Below, one piece after another: positions 26,197 to 34,433 of a stretch of DNA of 64,000 nt. Position 1 is the stretch's first letter. Every line of letters begins with the position of its first letter. The notes beneath the pieces were generated by a model. It saw only the letters and a list, made by a program, of their open reading frames with translations. It searched no databases and was not told the DNA's origin. The DNA comes from Pseudarthrobacter polychromogenes (GTDB taxonomy: Bacteria; Actinomycetota; Actinomycetes; Actinomycetales; Micrococcaceae), in NCBI RefSeq assembly GCF_014644495.1, contig NZ_BMKU01000001.1, forward strand, positions 310,001 to 374,000, written 5' to 3'. The position numbers and the translations under genes were made by a program.

Positions 26197-26556
26197 ATGC
26201 CTGACTATGAACGCTTCCGGATCCTTCTTGAGGAGGAACGGGAGCGGAAGGTGGCCCTCCTGCCGGCCCTGCACGCAGACATCGCCTCCGCAAACTCGGC
26301 GCGCCAGGATTCGAATGTGGACGACGAACATGACCCGGAAGGCTCCACCATCGCTTTCGAGCTGTCCCAGGCGTCCGCCCTGCTGAAGCAAAGCAGCCGA
26401 GGGCTGGACCAGGTGGACGCCGCCCTGGCCAGGATTGCCGCCGGCACCTACGGGACCTGTGCCGTCTGCGGGGAAGCCATCGCCGAAGGCAGGCTGGAAG
26501 CACGGCCGTGGACCCCGTTCTGTATCCGCCACGCATCGGCGGGCCGCGGCCAATGA
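26197..26556 (+). CDS. TraR/DksA-type zinc-finger protein
   Basis: This 119-aa protein has a helical N-terminal half and a C-terminal zinc finger: TYGTCAVCGEAIAEGRLEA, then FCIRHAS. The first pair is CxxC; the second is CxxH, so a normal C4 finger has become C3H. DksA/TraR proteins bind RNA polymerase through the secondary channel; small actinobacterial relatives are poorly studied. The stop overlaps the next start (ATGA), so the two are coupled. Confidence 0.8.
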   Translation: MPDYERFRILLEEERERKVALLPALHADIASANSARQDSNVDDEHDPEGSTIAFELSQASALLKQSSRGLDQVDAALARIAAGTYGTCAVCGEAIAEGRLEARPWTPFCIRHASAGRGQ

Positions 26557-27122
26557 GCAGCACCCTGGACCGGGTGTCCGCTGCTGCAGGCTTCGTTGAC
26601 CGCACCCTGCAGAATGAGGGCGCCTGGTACCGGGCGGACGACGTCGAGGACAGGCTGGGCGGGCAGCTGGCTTCCTACGGCTCCTCGGTGGGCGCAGTCC
26701 GGGGAACCGTCCGCGACGCCCTCCGGAAATACAAGGACCTCGACCACGACGCCGTTGTCCAGCTGGCGTCCGCCCTCTGGGGCCAGCCCGGGCCCGGTTC
26801 CCGGGCCGTTTTTGAGCGCAGGCTCGCCGCTGTTGTGCTGCTGCAATCCACCAGGGCACTCCTGCGCCACTCGGACCTGACCCGTATTGAGGGCTTCCTG
26901 CGGTCTGCCGGGACCCGGGAACTGGCGGAACCGCTGCTGTCCGACGTCGTGGCGCCGTTCCCGGCGGGGCTCGGCGGGCGGGACCGGCAGCGCGCAGCCG
27001 TGGTCCTGGCCCGGTGGCGGACGGACTCCGACAGCCAGCTGCGCACCGCCGCCGCCTATATTGACCAGCAAGCCGCCCCCGAAGCCCCACCACAAGGAGA
27101 CACCCATGAACGATCCCCATAA
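26553..27122 (+). CDS. Helical-repeat protein, possibly AlkD-type DNA alkylation repair enzyme
   Basis: This 189-aa protein is made of short amphipathic helices like HEAT-like repeats: GAVRGTVRDALRKYKDLDHD, then FERRLAAVVLLQSTRALL, then WRTDSDSQLRTAAAYI. This resembles AlkD-family 3-methyladenine glycosylases, but the tryptophan/aspartate that mark the AlkD active region are only partly conserved, so the function is tentative. The ATG overlaps the previous stop. The end overlaps the DUF1810 gene start by 17 bp. Confidence 0.55.
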   Translation: MSSTLDRVSAAAGFVDRTLQNEGAWYRADDVEDRLGGQLASYGSSVGAVRGTVRDALRKYKDLDHDAVVQLASALWGQPGPGSRAVFERRLAAVVLLQSTRALLRHSDLTRIEGFLRSAGTRELAEPLLSDVVAPFPAGLGGRDRQRAAVVLARWRTDSDSQLRTAAAYIDQQAAPEAPPQGDTHERSP

Positions 27123-27549
27123 CCTTGACCGGTTCGTCGCCGCCCAGGACAGCGGCGGCACATACGGCCAGGCGCTGGCGGAACTGCAGCTGGGCCGGAA
27201 ATCCGGCCACTGGATGTGGTTCATCTTTCCGCAGTTCGCGGGCCTGGGCCACAGCGAAATGTCACGACGGTACGCCATCAGCTCCCTGGCTGAAGCACGG
27301 GAGTACCTGGCCCATACGGTGCTGGGCCCACGGCTGCTCGAGTCCGCCCTGGCCGTCACCAACCACTCAGGCGGCCCGGCGGAGGACATCTTCGGGAGCA
27401 CCGACGCCCGGAAGCTGCACTCCTCCATGACGCTGTTCCTCCGGGCAGCTCCGGGGGAAACGGTGTTCAAAACGGTCCTGGCCCAGTTCTTCGATGGACA
27501 GCCCGACGCCGCCACTGACGAGCTGCTGGCAGGCGAGGACGAGAAGTAG
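27106..27549 (+). CDS. DUF1810 family protein
   Basis: This 147-aa protein reads NDPHNLDRFVAAQD at the start, followed by the family marks LQLGRKSGHWMWFIFPQFAGLG and LHSSMTLFL. DUF1810 proteins are calpastatin-like small proteins of unknown function in bacteria. The ATG is preceded by AAGGAGACACCC inside the end of the upstream gene, so the two are co-transcribed. Confidence 0.85.
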   Translation: MNDPHNLDRFVAAQDSGGTYGQALAELQLGRKSGHWMWFIFPQFAGLGHSEMSRRYAISSLAEAREYLAHTVLGPRLLESALAVTNHSGGPAEDIFGSTDARKLHSSMTLFLRAAPGETVFKTVLAQFFDGQPDAATDELLAGEDEK

Positions 27550-27567
27550 GGGCCAGAAACTAAAAGG

Positions 27568-27612
27568 CCGACGGCGGTGCCCCGCGCATCAGGCGCGGGG
27601 CACCGCCGTCGG
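27568..27612. terminator. Strong bidirectional terminator hairpin
   Basis: Two exactly complementary 20-bp arms (27568-27587 and 27593-27612) enclose ATCAG, with AAAA before and a T-rich run after. It lies between the convergent DUF1810 and SDR genes. Confidence 0.9.
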
Positions 27613-27635
27613 TATCTTTCCGGTACAGCCCGGAG

Positions 27636-28529
27636 CTACGGCGTGGGGCTGCCGCCGTTGACGTTCAGCGTTTCGCCCACAACATAGCTGGATTCCGGTG
27701 AGGCGAGGAAGACGTAGGCGGGGGCGAGCTCCGCCGGCTGGCCGGCCCGGCCCAGCGGCGTCGACTGCCCGAACTCAGGCAGCTCCTCCTTCGGCTGGCC
27801 GCTGCTGACCTGCAGCGGGGTCCAGATGGGACCCGGCGCCACCGCATTGACGCGGATGCCCTTGGGCGCCAGCTGCTGCGCCAAGCCTTTCGTGAAGTTG
27901 TTGATGCTGGCCTTGGTGGTGGCGTAATCCACCAGCGTCGGGGATGGGCTGTAGGCCTGGATGGACGTGGTGTTGATAATTGTTGACCCGGCCGGCATAT
28001 GGGGGAGTGCTGCCTTGGTCAACCAGAACATCGCGTACACATTGGTTTTCACGGTGTGGTCGAACTGCTCATCGGTGATGTCGGCGAGGTCCTCCTGCGC
28101 CACCTGTTTCCCGGCGTTGTTGACCAGGATGTCGATGCTGCCCAGTACCGCCACGGCAGTGTCCACCACGTCGCGGCACACGGACGCGTCCTTGAGGTCA
28201 CCGGGGACCTTGATGGCCTTGCGCCCGGCGGCCTCGATGAGGCCCGCAATGCGGGCGGCATCCTCTTCTTCCTCCGGAAGGTAGGAGAGAACGACGTCGG
28301 CCCCCTCCCGGGCGAAGGCAATGGCCGTTGCTGCACCGATGCCTGAGTCCGCGCCGGTGACGATCGCCTTGCGCCCTTCAAGCCTGCCGGTACCGCGGTA
28401 GGTCTCCTCGCCAAGGTCGGCCTTGGGTGCCAGCTCCGCATCCAGTCCCGGCTCGGGCTGGTGCTGCTTTGGCGGGGAGATCTTTTCGTACGCGGTGACC
28501 GGATTGCGGAAGGTGTACTGGTCTGTCAT
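27636..28529 (-). CDS. SDR-family oxidoreductase (YghA/YhxD-like general stress type)
   Basis: This 297-aa short-chain dehydrogenase has the cofactor motif TGADSGIGAATA, NNAG, the serine of NTTSIQAYSP and the YATTK catalytic pair. The extended N-terminus (about 45 residues before the fold) is typical of the YghA/YhxD/GSP39 group. It probably reduces a carbonyl with NAD(P)H in the cytoplasm. The ATG follows AGGAGGACCAC. A 12-bp palindrome TAAGCATGCTTA lies 31 bp upstream. Confidence 0.88.
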   Translation of the reverse strand: MTDQYTFRNPVTAYEKISPPKQHQPEPGLDAELAPKADLGEETYRGTGRLEGRKAIVTGADSGIGAATAIAFAREGADVVLSYLPEEEEDAARIAGLIEAAGRKAIKVPGDLKDASVCRDVVDTAVAVLGSIDILVNNAGKQVAQEDLADITDEQFDHTVKTNVYAMFWLTKAALPHMPAGSTIINTTSIQAYSPSPTLVDYATTKASINNFTKGLAQQLAPKGIRVNAVAPGPIWTPLQVSSGQPKEELPEFGQSTPLGRAGQPAELAPAYVFLASPESSYVVGETLNVNGGSPTP

Positions 28530-28560
28530 GTGGTCCTCCTGGTGCTCGGATGACAAAAGC

Positions 28561-28572
28561 TAAGCATGCTTA
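28561..28572. promoter_or_regulatory. Palindrome upstream of the SDR gene
   Basis: TAAGCATGCTTA is a perfect 12-bp palindrome 31 bp upstream of the SDR ATG. A related GTATGCTTACTATTG occurs near 15928. It may be an operator. Confidence 0.3.
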
Positions 28573-28616
28573 CCGTTCCAAGCCTAGGCACCTGATGCCT
28601 CCCTTGCCAAACCCGG

Positions 28617-29123
28617 TCAATCCCGGAGGACCTCTTGCAGCCGGACGTCCCTTAGCTTTCCGGAATCCACCGTGGCGGTCATGAACGTGCAGGCCGGCTG
28701 CCGGCGGCGGTCAGTGGGCGAGCCCGGGTTCAGCAGCCGCAGCCCGCGCGGGGTGGTGGTGTCCCACGGGATGTGGCTATGGCCGAAAACCAGCACGTCC
28801 GCCTCCGGGTACTGGACCTCGCACCTGGCCTCACGCCCCTTGGCCTGGCCGGTCTCGTGCACCATGGCAAAGCGGACGCCTTCCAGCGTGATCTCCGCCG
28901 TTTCCGGAAGGCTCCGGCGCAGTTCCGGTCCGTCATTGTTTCCATAGACGCCCACCAGCAGGCGGCTCCGCCGCCGGAACTCTTCCAAGTGGGACGCGGA
29001 CACCCAGTCGCCGGCATGAAAGACCACGTCGGCGCTTTCGACGGCGGACCACACCTGTGCGGGAAGGTCACGCGCGCGTTTGGGGACATGGGTATCGGCG
29101 ACCAGGACAAGATTCAGCGGCAT
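28617..29123 (-). CDS. YfcE/MJ0936-type metallophosphoesterase
   Basis: This 168-aa phosphodiesterase has the metal ligands ADTHVPKR, VFHAGDWV, GNNDG and GHSHIP. It hydrolyses phosphodiester bonds with two divalent metals; the physiological substrate is unknown. ATG 29123 was chosen because the family starts almost directly at the first metal motif. Confidence 0.88.
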   Translation of the reverse strand: MPLNLVLVADTHVPKRARDLPAQVWSAVESADVVFHAGDWVSASHLEEFRRRSRLLVGVYGNNDGPELRRSLPETAEITLEGVRFAMVHETGQAKGREARCEVQYPEADVLVFGHSHIPWDTTTPRGLRLLNPGSPTDRRRQPACTFMTATVDSGKLRDVRLQEVLRD

Positions 29124-29261
29124 GGGAAAGATCCTGCCATGCCGGCCGGCTTCCCGAGGACCGGCCTCTTGCCCTCTCCTGCGGACCCTTCCGGCGGGTG
29201 TTACCGCAAGCCCTTTTCCCGGCGGGCAGCCAGTCGTACTCTGGGCTCGGAGGTGAGTGCC

Positions 29262-29459
29262 ATGGAGGCAACGCAGGGCGACCGCATCATCGTGCACGGC
29301 AGGACTGTGGGGGCGGCGGACCGGCATGGAGTGATTCTTGAGGTGCGCGGCCAGGGCGGAACGCCGCCCTACCGCGTCCGCTTTGATGACGGACACGAGA
29401 CCATCATGTACCCCGGCGGTGATTTCGCCGTCGAGCGCGGTACAGCGAACCAGGCCTGA
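29262..29459 (+). CDS. DUF1918 domain protein
   Basis: This 65-aa protein reads MEATQGDRIIVHGRTVG, a single SH3-like barrel of the DUF1918 family that is common in actinobacteria. The function is unknown. The ATG follows CGGAGGTGAGTGCC. Its own stop is 56 bp before the Nudix gene, so they may share a transcript. Confidence 0.85.
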   Translation: MEATQGDRIIVHGRTVGAADRHGVILEVRGQGGTPPYRVRFDDGHETIMYPGGDFAVERGTANQA

Positions 29460-29515
29460 CCGGGGCAGCGGACTGGCGGATGCAGCCCACCCGTTGCACC
29501 TGTCAGACTGGAGCG

Positions 29516-30019
29516 ATGGATCACTTTCCGGCGTCCACCGCGTCCTCCGCCCCTCCCGTCCGTACCGGTCCCAGGGACCCCGGCGACGCCTGGGTCGAGG
29601 GAAGCCGCGGGCGCTTTTGGGGGCGTTTCGGCGCGGCCGGGGTGCTGGCTTACGATCCCGGCAAGGGGGTGCTGCTGCAGCACCGGGCCGTGTGGAGCCA
29701 CAACGGCGGAACATGGGGGCTGCCCGGCGGCGCACTCCATGAGGGCGAGGAGGCCGTCACCGGCGCGCTCCGGGAAGCCTATGAGGAAGCCGCCGTGCCC
29801 GCGGACAATGTGGAGGTGCTCTTCACGTCCCTGCTGGACGTGGGGTACTGGAGCTACACCACGGTTGTGGTGCTGGTGAGGGAGCCCTTTGATCCCGTGA
29901 TCAGCGATCCCGAAAGCCTGGAACTCCGGTGGGTGCCACTGCCCGAGGTGGCCGGCATGGAACTGCACCCCGGATTTGAAGCGTCCTGGCCGGACCTCCG
30001 TGCAAGGCTCGAGTCTTAG
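29516..30019 (+). CDS. Nudix hydrolase
   Basis: This 167-aa protein has the Nudix box GGALHEGEEAVTGALREA followed by YEEAAV, complete with the G, E, RE and EE positions. It should cleave a nucleoside diphosphate linked to X with Mg2+. An N-terminal extension (about 30 residues) precedes the fold. The substrate cannot be predicted. The 3' end overlaps the convergent endonuclease-family gene by 4 bp. Confidence 0.87.
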   Translation: MDHFPASTASSAPPVRTGPRDPGDAWVEGSRGRFWGRFGAAGVLAYDPGKGVLLQHRAVWSHNGGTWGLPGGALHEGEEAVTGALREAYEEAAVPADNVEVLFTSLLDVGYWSYTTVVVLVREPFDPVISDPESLELRWVPLPEVAGMELHPGFEASWPDLRARLES

Positions 30020-30693
30020 TAGTCCGGGCCGTATTCCGCCTTGACCAGGATGGGGAGGTGGTCTGAGTTGCCCCGCGGCAGGGTCTCCACGCTTTCGATA
30101 TCCAGGCCCAGCGACGTCGCGAAATCGAAGTGGCCCTTGAACACTTTGTACCGGGTGTACGTGCGCCTGTTGCTCAGAGAGAGTGCATAGCCCGAGTTCT
30201 TCATGTGCAGGTCCAGGTTCTTGGTGAAGAACGGGTAGTTGAAATCGCCCACCATCAGGGTCATCAGGCCTTTGCCCATACTCAGCAGCTCCGCATGGGC
30301 CGCGTGGATCTGCTTGCGCCGGAGCGAGTTGGACGCGGTGAGCGGGGCAGCGTGAAACGAGCCGATCACCAGTTCATGCTGCGTTTCGTTGTCCATGACC
30401 CGGGTGCCGATAAGCCGCTCATGGGCCGGGGCCAGGACGCGGTCATGCATCGACTTCTTCAGGGCGAAGGACTGGGTGTCCAGGGCGGTGAAGCGGCTGG
30501 TGCGGTAGTAGATGGCCAGCCCCAGCCGGTTGCCCTTGGTGGCATCCGCCAGATGCAGTGGCCCCAGGGTTTCGGGAAGATCACTGGAATCCACCTCCTG
30601 GAGGCAGAGCGCATCAATGTCATGGTTCCGCGCCAGGGCGAGGAGTTCGCCGCTCGCCTTGTGCTTGCGGAGGTTGTAGCTGATGACGCGCAT
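30016..30693 (-). CDS. Endonuclease/exonuclease/phosphatase family protein
   Basis: This 225-aa protein starts with RVISYNLRKH and carries the family residues LCLQEVDSS, GDFNYPFF and NSDHLPI. Members are Mg2+-dependent nucleases or phosphodiesterases; the specific substrate is not visible. No signal peptide is seen, so it should be cytoplasmic. ATG 30693 lies directly at the fold start. It is convergent with the Nudix gene. Confidence 0.85.
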   Translation of the reverse strand: MRVISYNLRKHKASGELLALARNHDIDALCLQEVDSSDLPETLGPLHLADATKGNRLGLAIYYRTSRFTALDTQSFALKKSMHDRVLAPAHERLIGTRVMDNETQHELVIGSFHAAPLTASNSLRRKQIHAAHAELLSMGKGLMTLMVGDFNYPFFTKNLDLHMKNSGYALSLSNRRTYTRYKVFKGHFDFATSLGLDIESVETLPRGNSDHLPILVKAEYGPDY

Positions 30694-30877
30694 GGAACAC
30701 CTCTTCCGAGGGTTGCTGACAGGACCAGTTCCTGAGTCTAGTCGGATGGATCCCACCAGTGGCCAACATTTCGCCGCGTCCCTTTGGGTGAAATGCCGTG
30801 CCCGGGTCCGGCGCAGCAGCGGCACCCGGCGCGGATAGAGTTAAGGCCGATTCACTGGAACTCCGAAGGGGCCAACG

Positions 30878-31681
30878 TTGACCGCAGAGCTGCCTGAACT
30901 GGCTAAAGGAAACTTCTACTACCTGAACCTGGGCGGAGGCCGTTTCCGTTCCACCATCCATGCCCAGGGTGCCTGGAACGTCCACGAGCAGCACATGGCG
31001 CCGGCGTCGGGCCTGCTTGCGGACAGCCTGGAACGCCATGACCCGCGGCCGGACATGCGGATGGGCCGGATCAGCTACGAGATCCTCGGCCTTATCCCAG
31101 GCGGCGAATTCCAGATCGCGGCCACCACCCTCCGGCCCGGAAAGACCATCGAACTCCTGCAGGCCGAGCTGGTGGCGGGCGGGCGCACCGCCATCCGTGC
31201 CACCGCCTGGCGGCTGGCCACCAGCGATACAACACCGGTAGCCGCCATCGAGGATACCCCCATTCCCGGTCCGGAAGACTGCAAGCCGTACGACGGCGCG
31301 TCCGTGTGGCCCGGTGGCTACATCCGCTCGCTGGAGATGCGGGTTGCGGAAGGGCACAGGCCCGGGGCCGGAAAGGTCTGGCTCCGGACCGAACATCCTT
31401 TGACGGACCGCGCGGACAGCGGTGACCTGGCCCGGCTCATGGGCATGGTGGACACGGCCAACGGCATCGCGGCCAGGGTCCCGCCCGGCAAGGACAGCTA
31501 CTCCTTTCCCAACCTTGACCTGCAGATCCACATGTACCGCCGGCCCGAAGGGGAGTGGCTGGGCCTGGACAACGCCGTCTCGTTCGGCGGGGACGGAATA
31601 GGGCTGACCTCCACAGTCCTGCACGACCTCCAGGGGCCGTTCGGGCGCGCGGAGCAGATCCTCACACTGCGAAAAACCTGA
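30878..31681 (+). CDS. Thioesterase-like protein (double hot-dog type)
   Basis: This 267-aa protein has two hot-dog-like halves. The first contains HMAPASGLLADSLERH and TLRPGKTIELLQAELV, the second NLDLQIHMYRRPEGEWLGLD, which match actinobacterial acyl-CoA thioesterase-family (TesB-like) proteins. The substrate is not known. The start is TTG at 30878 after CGAAGGGGCC; no ATG lies nearby. The 184-bp gap upstream probably carries its promoter. Confidence 0.65.
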   Translation: MTAELPELAKGNFYYLNLGGGRFRSTIHAQGAWNVHEQHMAPASGLLADSLERHDPRPDMRMGRISYEILGLIPGGEFQIAATTLRPGKTIELLQAELVAGGRTAIRATAWRLATSDTTPVAAIEDTPIPGPEDCKPYDGASVWPGGYIRSLEMRVAEGHRPGAGKVWLRTEHPLTDRADSGDLARLMGMVDTANGIAARVPPGKDSYSFPNLDLQIHMYRRPEGEWLGLDNAVSFGGDGIGLTSTVLHDLQGPFGRAEQILTLRKT

Positions 31682-31779
31682 CGGGACTGCCGGGGGTGGA
31701 GCACGGAGGTGGATCGCCGGTCTTTTGGCGCCGCTAACTGGCTTGTTCATGGATGCTTGTGACCGCCTGCAGAAGACTG

Positions 31780-32060
31780 CCCGGTACATCCCGGGCTCGC
31801 GGGCACCTTGCGCTTCGGGATCGCAGTCTGCGTTGCCGGGTTCGTCGTCGAAGACGGGCATGCGCTGGATGGATTGCCCGAGTCTGTCCAGGGTTGAGAT
31901 GGCCCGGGTGTCGTTTCGATCAGCGCCTCGAGGGCCGGACGACATAGGGGCGTGCAGCTCTCGCTCCAGAGATGCCGTACTCAACGTAGTGGTCATAAGC
32001 GGCGGACGCCGGAGGCCAGAAGGTCCGCCTGTTCTCGATTAGTGGAGCGCTGTTGGGCCG
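31780..32060 (-). pseudogene. Degenerate serine recombinase (resolvase/invertase family)
   Basis: Three fragments in three different frames reproduce the order of a serine recombinase: REQADLLASGVRR (from about 32037), YDHYVEYGISGARAARP (from 31997) and NDTRAISTLDRLGQSIQ (from 31915). The last contains LDRLGQS, the family signature. The N-terminal catalytic-serine segment is not convincing and no C-terminal DNA-binding part was found. Two inverted GTCTCATAAC half-sites lie just upstream of its start (32105-32156), as is common for invertase genes. The gene is dead through at least two frameshifts. Confidence 0.7.
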
Positions 32061-32104
32061 GGCTACTGGGTAGCAAATCAGTTTCGTCACGGGCTGCTTC
32101 GAGG

Positions 32105-32156
32105 TGTCTCATAACTAAGGACAAGTACTCGATTTTTGCCAAAAGGTTATGAGACA
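32105..32156. repeat. Inverted half-sites upstream of the recombinase remnant
   Basis: TGTCTCATAAC (32105-32115) and its exact inverse GTTATGAGACA (32146-32156) are separated by 30 bp. They match the half-site family GTCTCRTAACC seen in the two 26-bp dyads nearby, and resemble serine-recombinase binding sites. Confidence 0.7.
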
Positions 32157-32248
32157 TAGTTACGAGAATCGCCAATGCCATCGCGCGTCCAAAATTCCAC
32201 AGAAAATCTGTGACCGTGCAGGTCAGACGACTGTTAGCTCGTTGAGAC

Positions 32249-32274
32249 GTCTCGTTTCCCAAGGGTTTCCAGAC
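32249..32274. repeat. hix-like 26-bp recombination site, left copy
   Basis: Two 12-bp half-sites (GTCTCGTTTCCC and, inverted, GTCTGGAAACCC) surround central AA. The size and layout match crossover sites of DNA invertases such as Hin. The matching site is at 35213-35238. Confidence 0.6.
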
Positions 32275-32433
32275 AACTTGGAGAGTAGCGTTTAGGACAC
32301 CTTCACCGTGCATTTCATCGTCGGGGTAAACGTGCGTATGGAGGCTAGTGACCGCGCTGATGCAGAAAGCAGGCTTGGCTACGCGCTTGACCACCGGCTA
32401 ACGGCACACGTTCCAGTCGTGTACACATGGAGC

Positions 32434-32901
32434 ATGGAACCAGAAGTTCAAGAATCCGACCGGGACGATTGTCTGTTCTGCGGCATCGTGGAGCGTGATC
32501 CCGGCAACCAAATTTTCTTTGCCGACAATGACGTCGTGGCTTTTCTCGATATCGCCCCAGCGACTCGAGGACACACCTTGGTCGTGCCACGCATACACGC
32601 GGTCAACGTGTTCGATGTGGGAGGTGATGAATTTTCAGCCGTAATGCGAGGTGTCTGGAGCGTTGCCAGCATCCTCAAGCGACAGCTGCATCCCCAAGGA
32701 CTGACCCTGATTCAGAGCAGCGGCGAGGCGGCATGGCAGGACGTGTTTCACCTGCATGTTCACCTCATTCCTCGGTATCAAGGAGACGGCCTCGTCCGCC
32801 CTTGGGGACAGATTCCGAGCAAGCCTGAGATGCCTGGACAGATAAACAATCCCCGCGCTCTAACCGTCGACCTGCGCCGAGCAAGCGGCTACGACGAGTA
32901 A
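32434..32901 (+). CDS. HIT-family nucleotide hydrolase-like protein
   Basis: This 155-aa protein starts near DDCLFCGIVERDPGNQIF and ends its core with the histidine triad DVFHLHVHLIPRY. HIT proteins hydrolyse or transfer nucleotidyl groups. ATG 32434 was chosen because the family begins at the first Cys motif; upstream frame extension shows no similarity. Lower GC and the position inside the dyad-bracketed segment suggest acquisition. It differs from the HIT gene at 47450, which belongs to another subfamily. Confidence 0.83.
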   Translation: MEPEVQESDRDDCLFCGIVERDPGNQIFFADNDVVAFLDIAPATRGHTLVVPRIHAVNVFDVGGDEFSAVMRGVWSVASILKRQLHPQGLTLIQSSGEAAWQDVFHLHVHLIPRYQGDGLVRPWGQIPSKPEMPGQINNPRALTVDLRRASGYDE

Positions 32902-33083
32902 CCGCGCGCTGCTGAAGGATCCTCTACCGGGCGGCCAGCAGGTATGCGGCGGATCGAAGAAGACGGGGCACCGGCCAACAGGGGTTTGCATGCTGACCTG
33001 AAGGTTGAATTGTCCTAGCTTCTAGGTGGAGATCGGGCCGATATGGCCTGGTGGGCCTGATTGCCGTGGATAGGGTGACAGGC

Positions 33084-34433
33084 ATGGAACCAATTCTGAA
33101 GTTTGCGCGGCGTTGGGGCGCCCCAGTTGCGGCCGGCATTTTCTTTGCCCTTTGGTGTGTGGCTGAAGCGGGCCGGATGGGACCCAACGGAGGCCATTGG
33201 GGTCCAGGAAGTTTGGATACCTGGGAAGGCACTTGGCCACTCGTGTTGATGACCCTGGCGATCGCGGTCGCCGTTTGGCAGCCGACGGTTTCCTTGGCGC
33301 TCACTGGACTGCTGCTCATCGGCCAGCTCGCTCACCTGATTCCGCCCATGTACGCCAACTACTGGGCGATCTACATTGGCTCCTTCATCGCGCTGGCCTT
33401 TATCGCTTGGACCACACAGGGACGGATGCGGCTTGCCGCTGCCGGCGCGAACGTACTCTTCGCGTCCTCCATGACCTTCCTTATGCTGTCATGGAGGTAC
33501 GGCGCGGGAGTGGGCTGGTTCAGCCAAATTGGTGGGGACAGCGGGATCCTTCTTCGGAACGGCTGGCAACTCTTTGCCTTGCTAATGATGATCGCTGCGG
33601 CGTGCTTCAGCCTCGGTCTACTGCTGTCGCTGTATCAGGAAAGGGGCAGCCTATTCCGTGCACGCGAGCTTGCGGAGAGGACGCTGCAGGCGACCGAGGT
33701 CGATCTGATCGTGGAGCAGGAACGGACGCGCATCGCCCGGGATCTTCATGACGTCCTTGCCCATTCTCTGGCTGTTATCGCGGCGCAGGCGGACGGCAGC
33801 CGGTACTTGAGTAGAGATCAGCCGAAAGCAGTTCTTGGTGCCTTGGAAAACATTGCAGGGTCAGCGAGGACTGCGTTAGTGGACGCGCAACGTGTCATTG
33901 AAGGGGTGCGGGGTGACGGTATGGCCGTCCCCCAGCCGCAGTTCACTGATATTGAGGGTCTAGTCGAAGGGCTGCAGCATGGCAGTCTAAAAATTCAGAC
34001 CAGCGAATCCGGAACCCGCATGGAGCTGTCTCGGGGACAGCAGGTGGCAGTTTTCCGCATTGTGCAGGAATGCCTCACGAATGCTCTTAAGCATGGCGGG
34101 CGAGGCACGGCAGTCCGTCTGCACTTCAACTGGTCAGGGCCTGGGCTTACGGTTCATGTGGCGTCGGAAGTTTCCTCCAGCAAACACGGTCACCCCGTGA
34201 TTGCAGGGCCACAGCGCCTTGGACGCGGTCTTCCTGGCATGCGGGAGCGTGCCCATTCAGCAGGGGGATGGATAACTGCAGGACCGGATGGCGAACAGTT
34301 CCGTGTCACGGCATTTATCCCCTACCTAACAGACGTTGAGGACTCCGCTCGCGAGAACATCGTCGAAGAGCACTCTTTGACGCATAACGACCTACAAGTG
34401 GCGGCCGCAGGAGACGCGGACCGTAATGACTGA
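33084..34433 (+). CDS. NarL/DesK-type sensor histidine kinase (integral membrane)
   Basis: This 449-aa kinase has about six N-terminal membrane helices (up to about 190), then a HisKA_3 domain with phospho-acceptor histidine in [17 protein letters not shown]-box QECLTNALKHGG and G-box GRGLPGMRERA. The signal is unknown. ATG 33084 follows AGGGTGACAGGC. The end overlaps the response-regulator start by 8 bp, so the two genes form an operon. GC content is lower than in the neighbours. Confidence 0.87.
   Translation: MEPILKFARRWGAPVAAGIFFALWCVAEAGRMGPNGGHWGPGSLDTWEGTWPLVLMTLAIAVAVWQPTVSLALTGLLLIGQLAHLIPPMYANYWAIYIGSFIALAFIAWTTQGRMRLAAAGANVLFASSMTFLMLSWRYGAGVGWFSQIGGDSGILLRNGWQLFALLMMIAAACFSLGLLLSLYQERGSLFRARELAERTLQATEVDLIVEQERTRIARDLHDVLAHSLAVIAAQADGSRYLSRDQPKAVLGALENIAGSARTALVDAQRVIEGVRGDGMAVPQPQFTDIEGLVEGLQHGSLKIQTSESGTRMELSRGQQVAVFRIVQECLTNALKHGGRGTAVRLHFNWSGPGLTVHVASEVSSSKHGHPVIAGPQRLGRGLPGMRERAHSAGGWITAGPDGEQFRVTAFIPYLTDVEDSARENIVEEHSLTHNDLQVAAAGDADRND

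Noticed and set aside
32105..32156. Inverted GTCTCATAAC pair as ends of an insertion sequence
   Set aside because: The arms are only 52 bp apart with no transposase between them; recombinase half-sites fit better.
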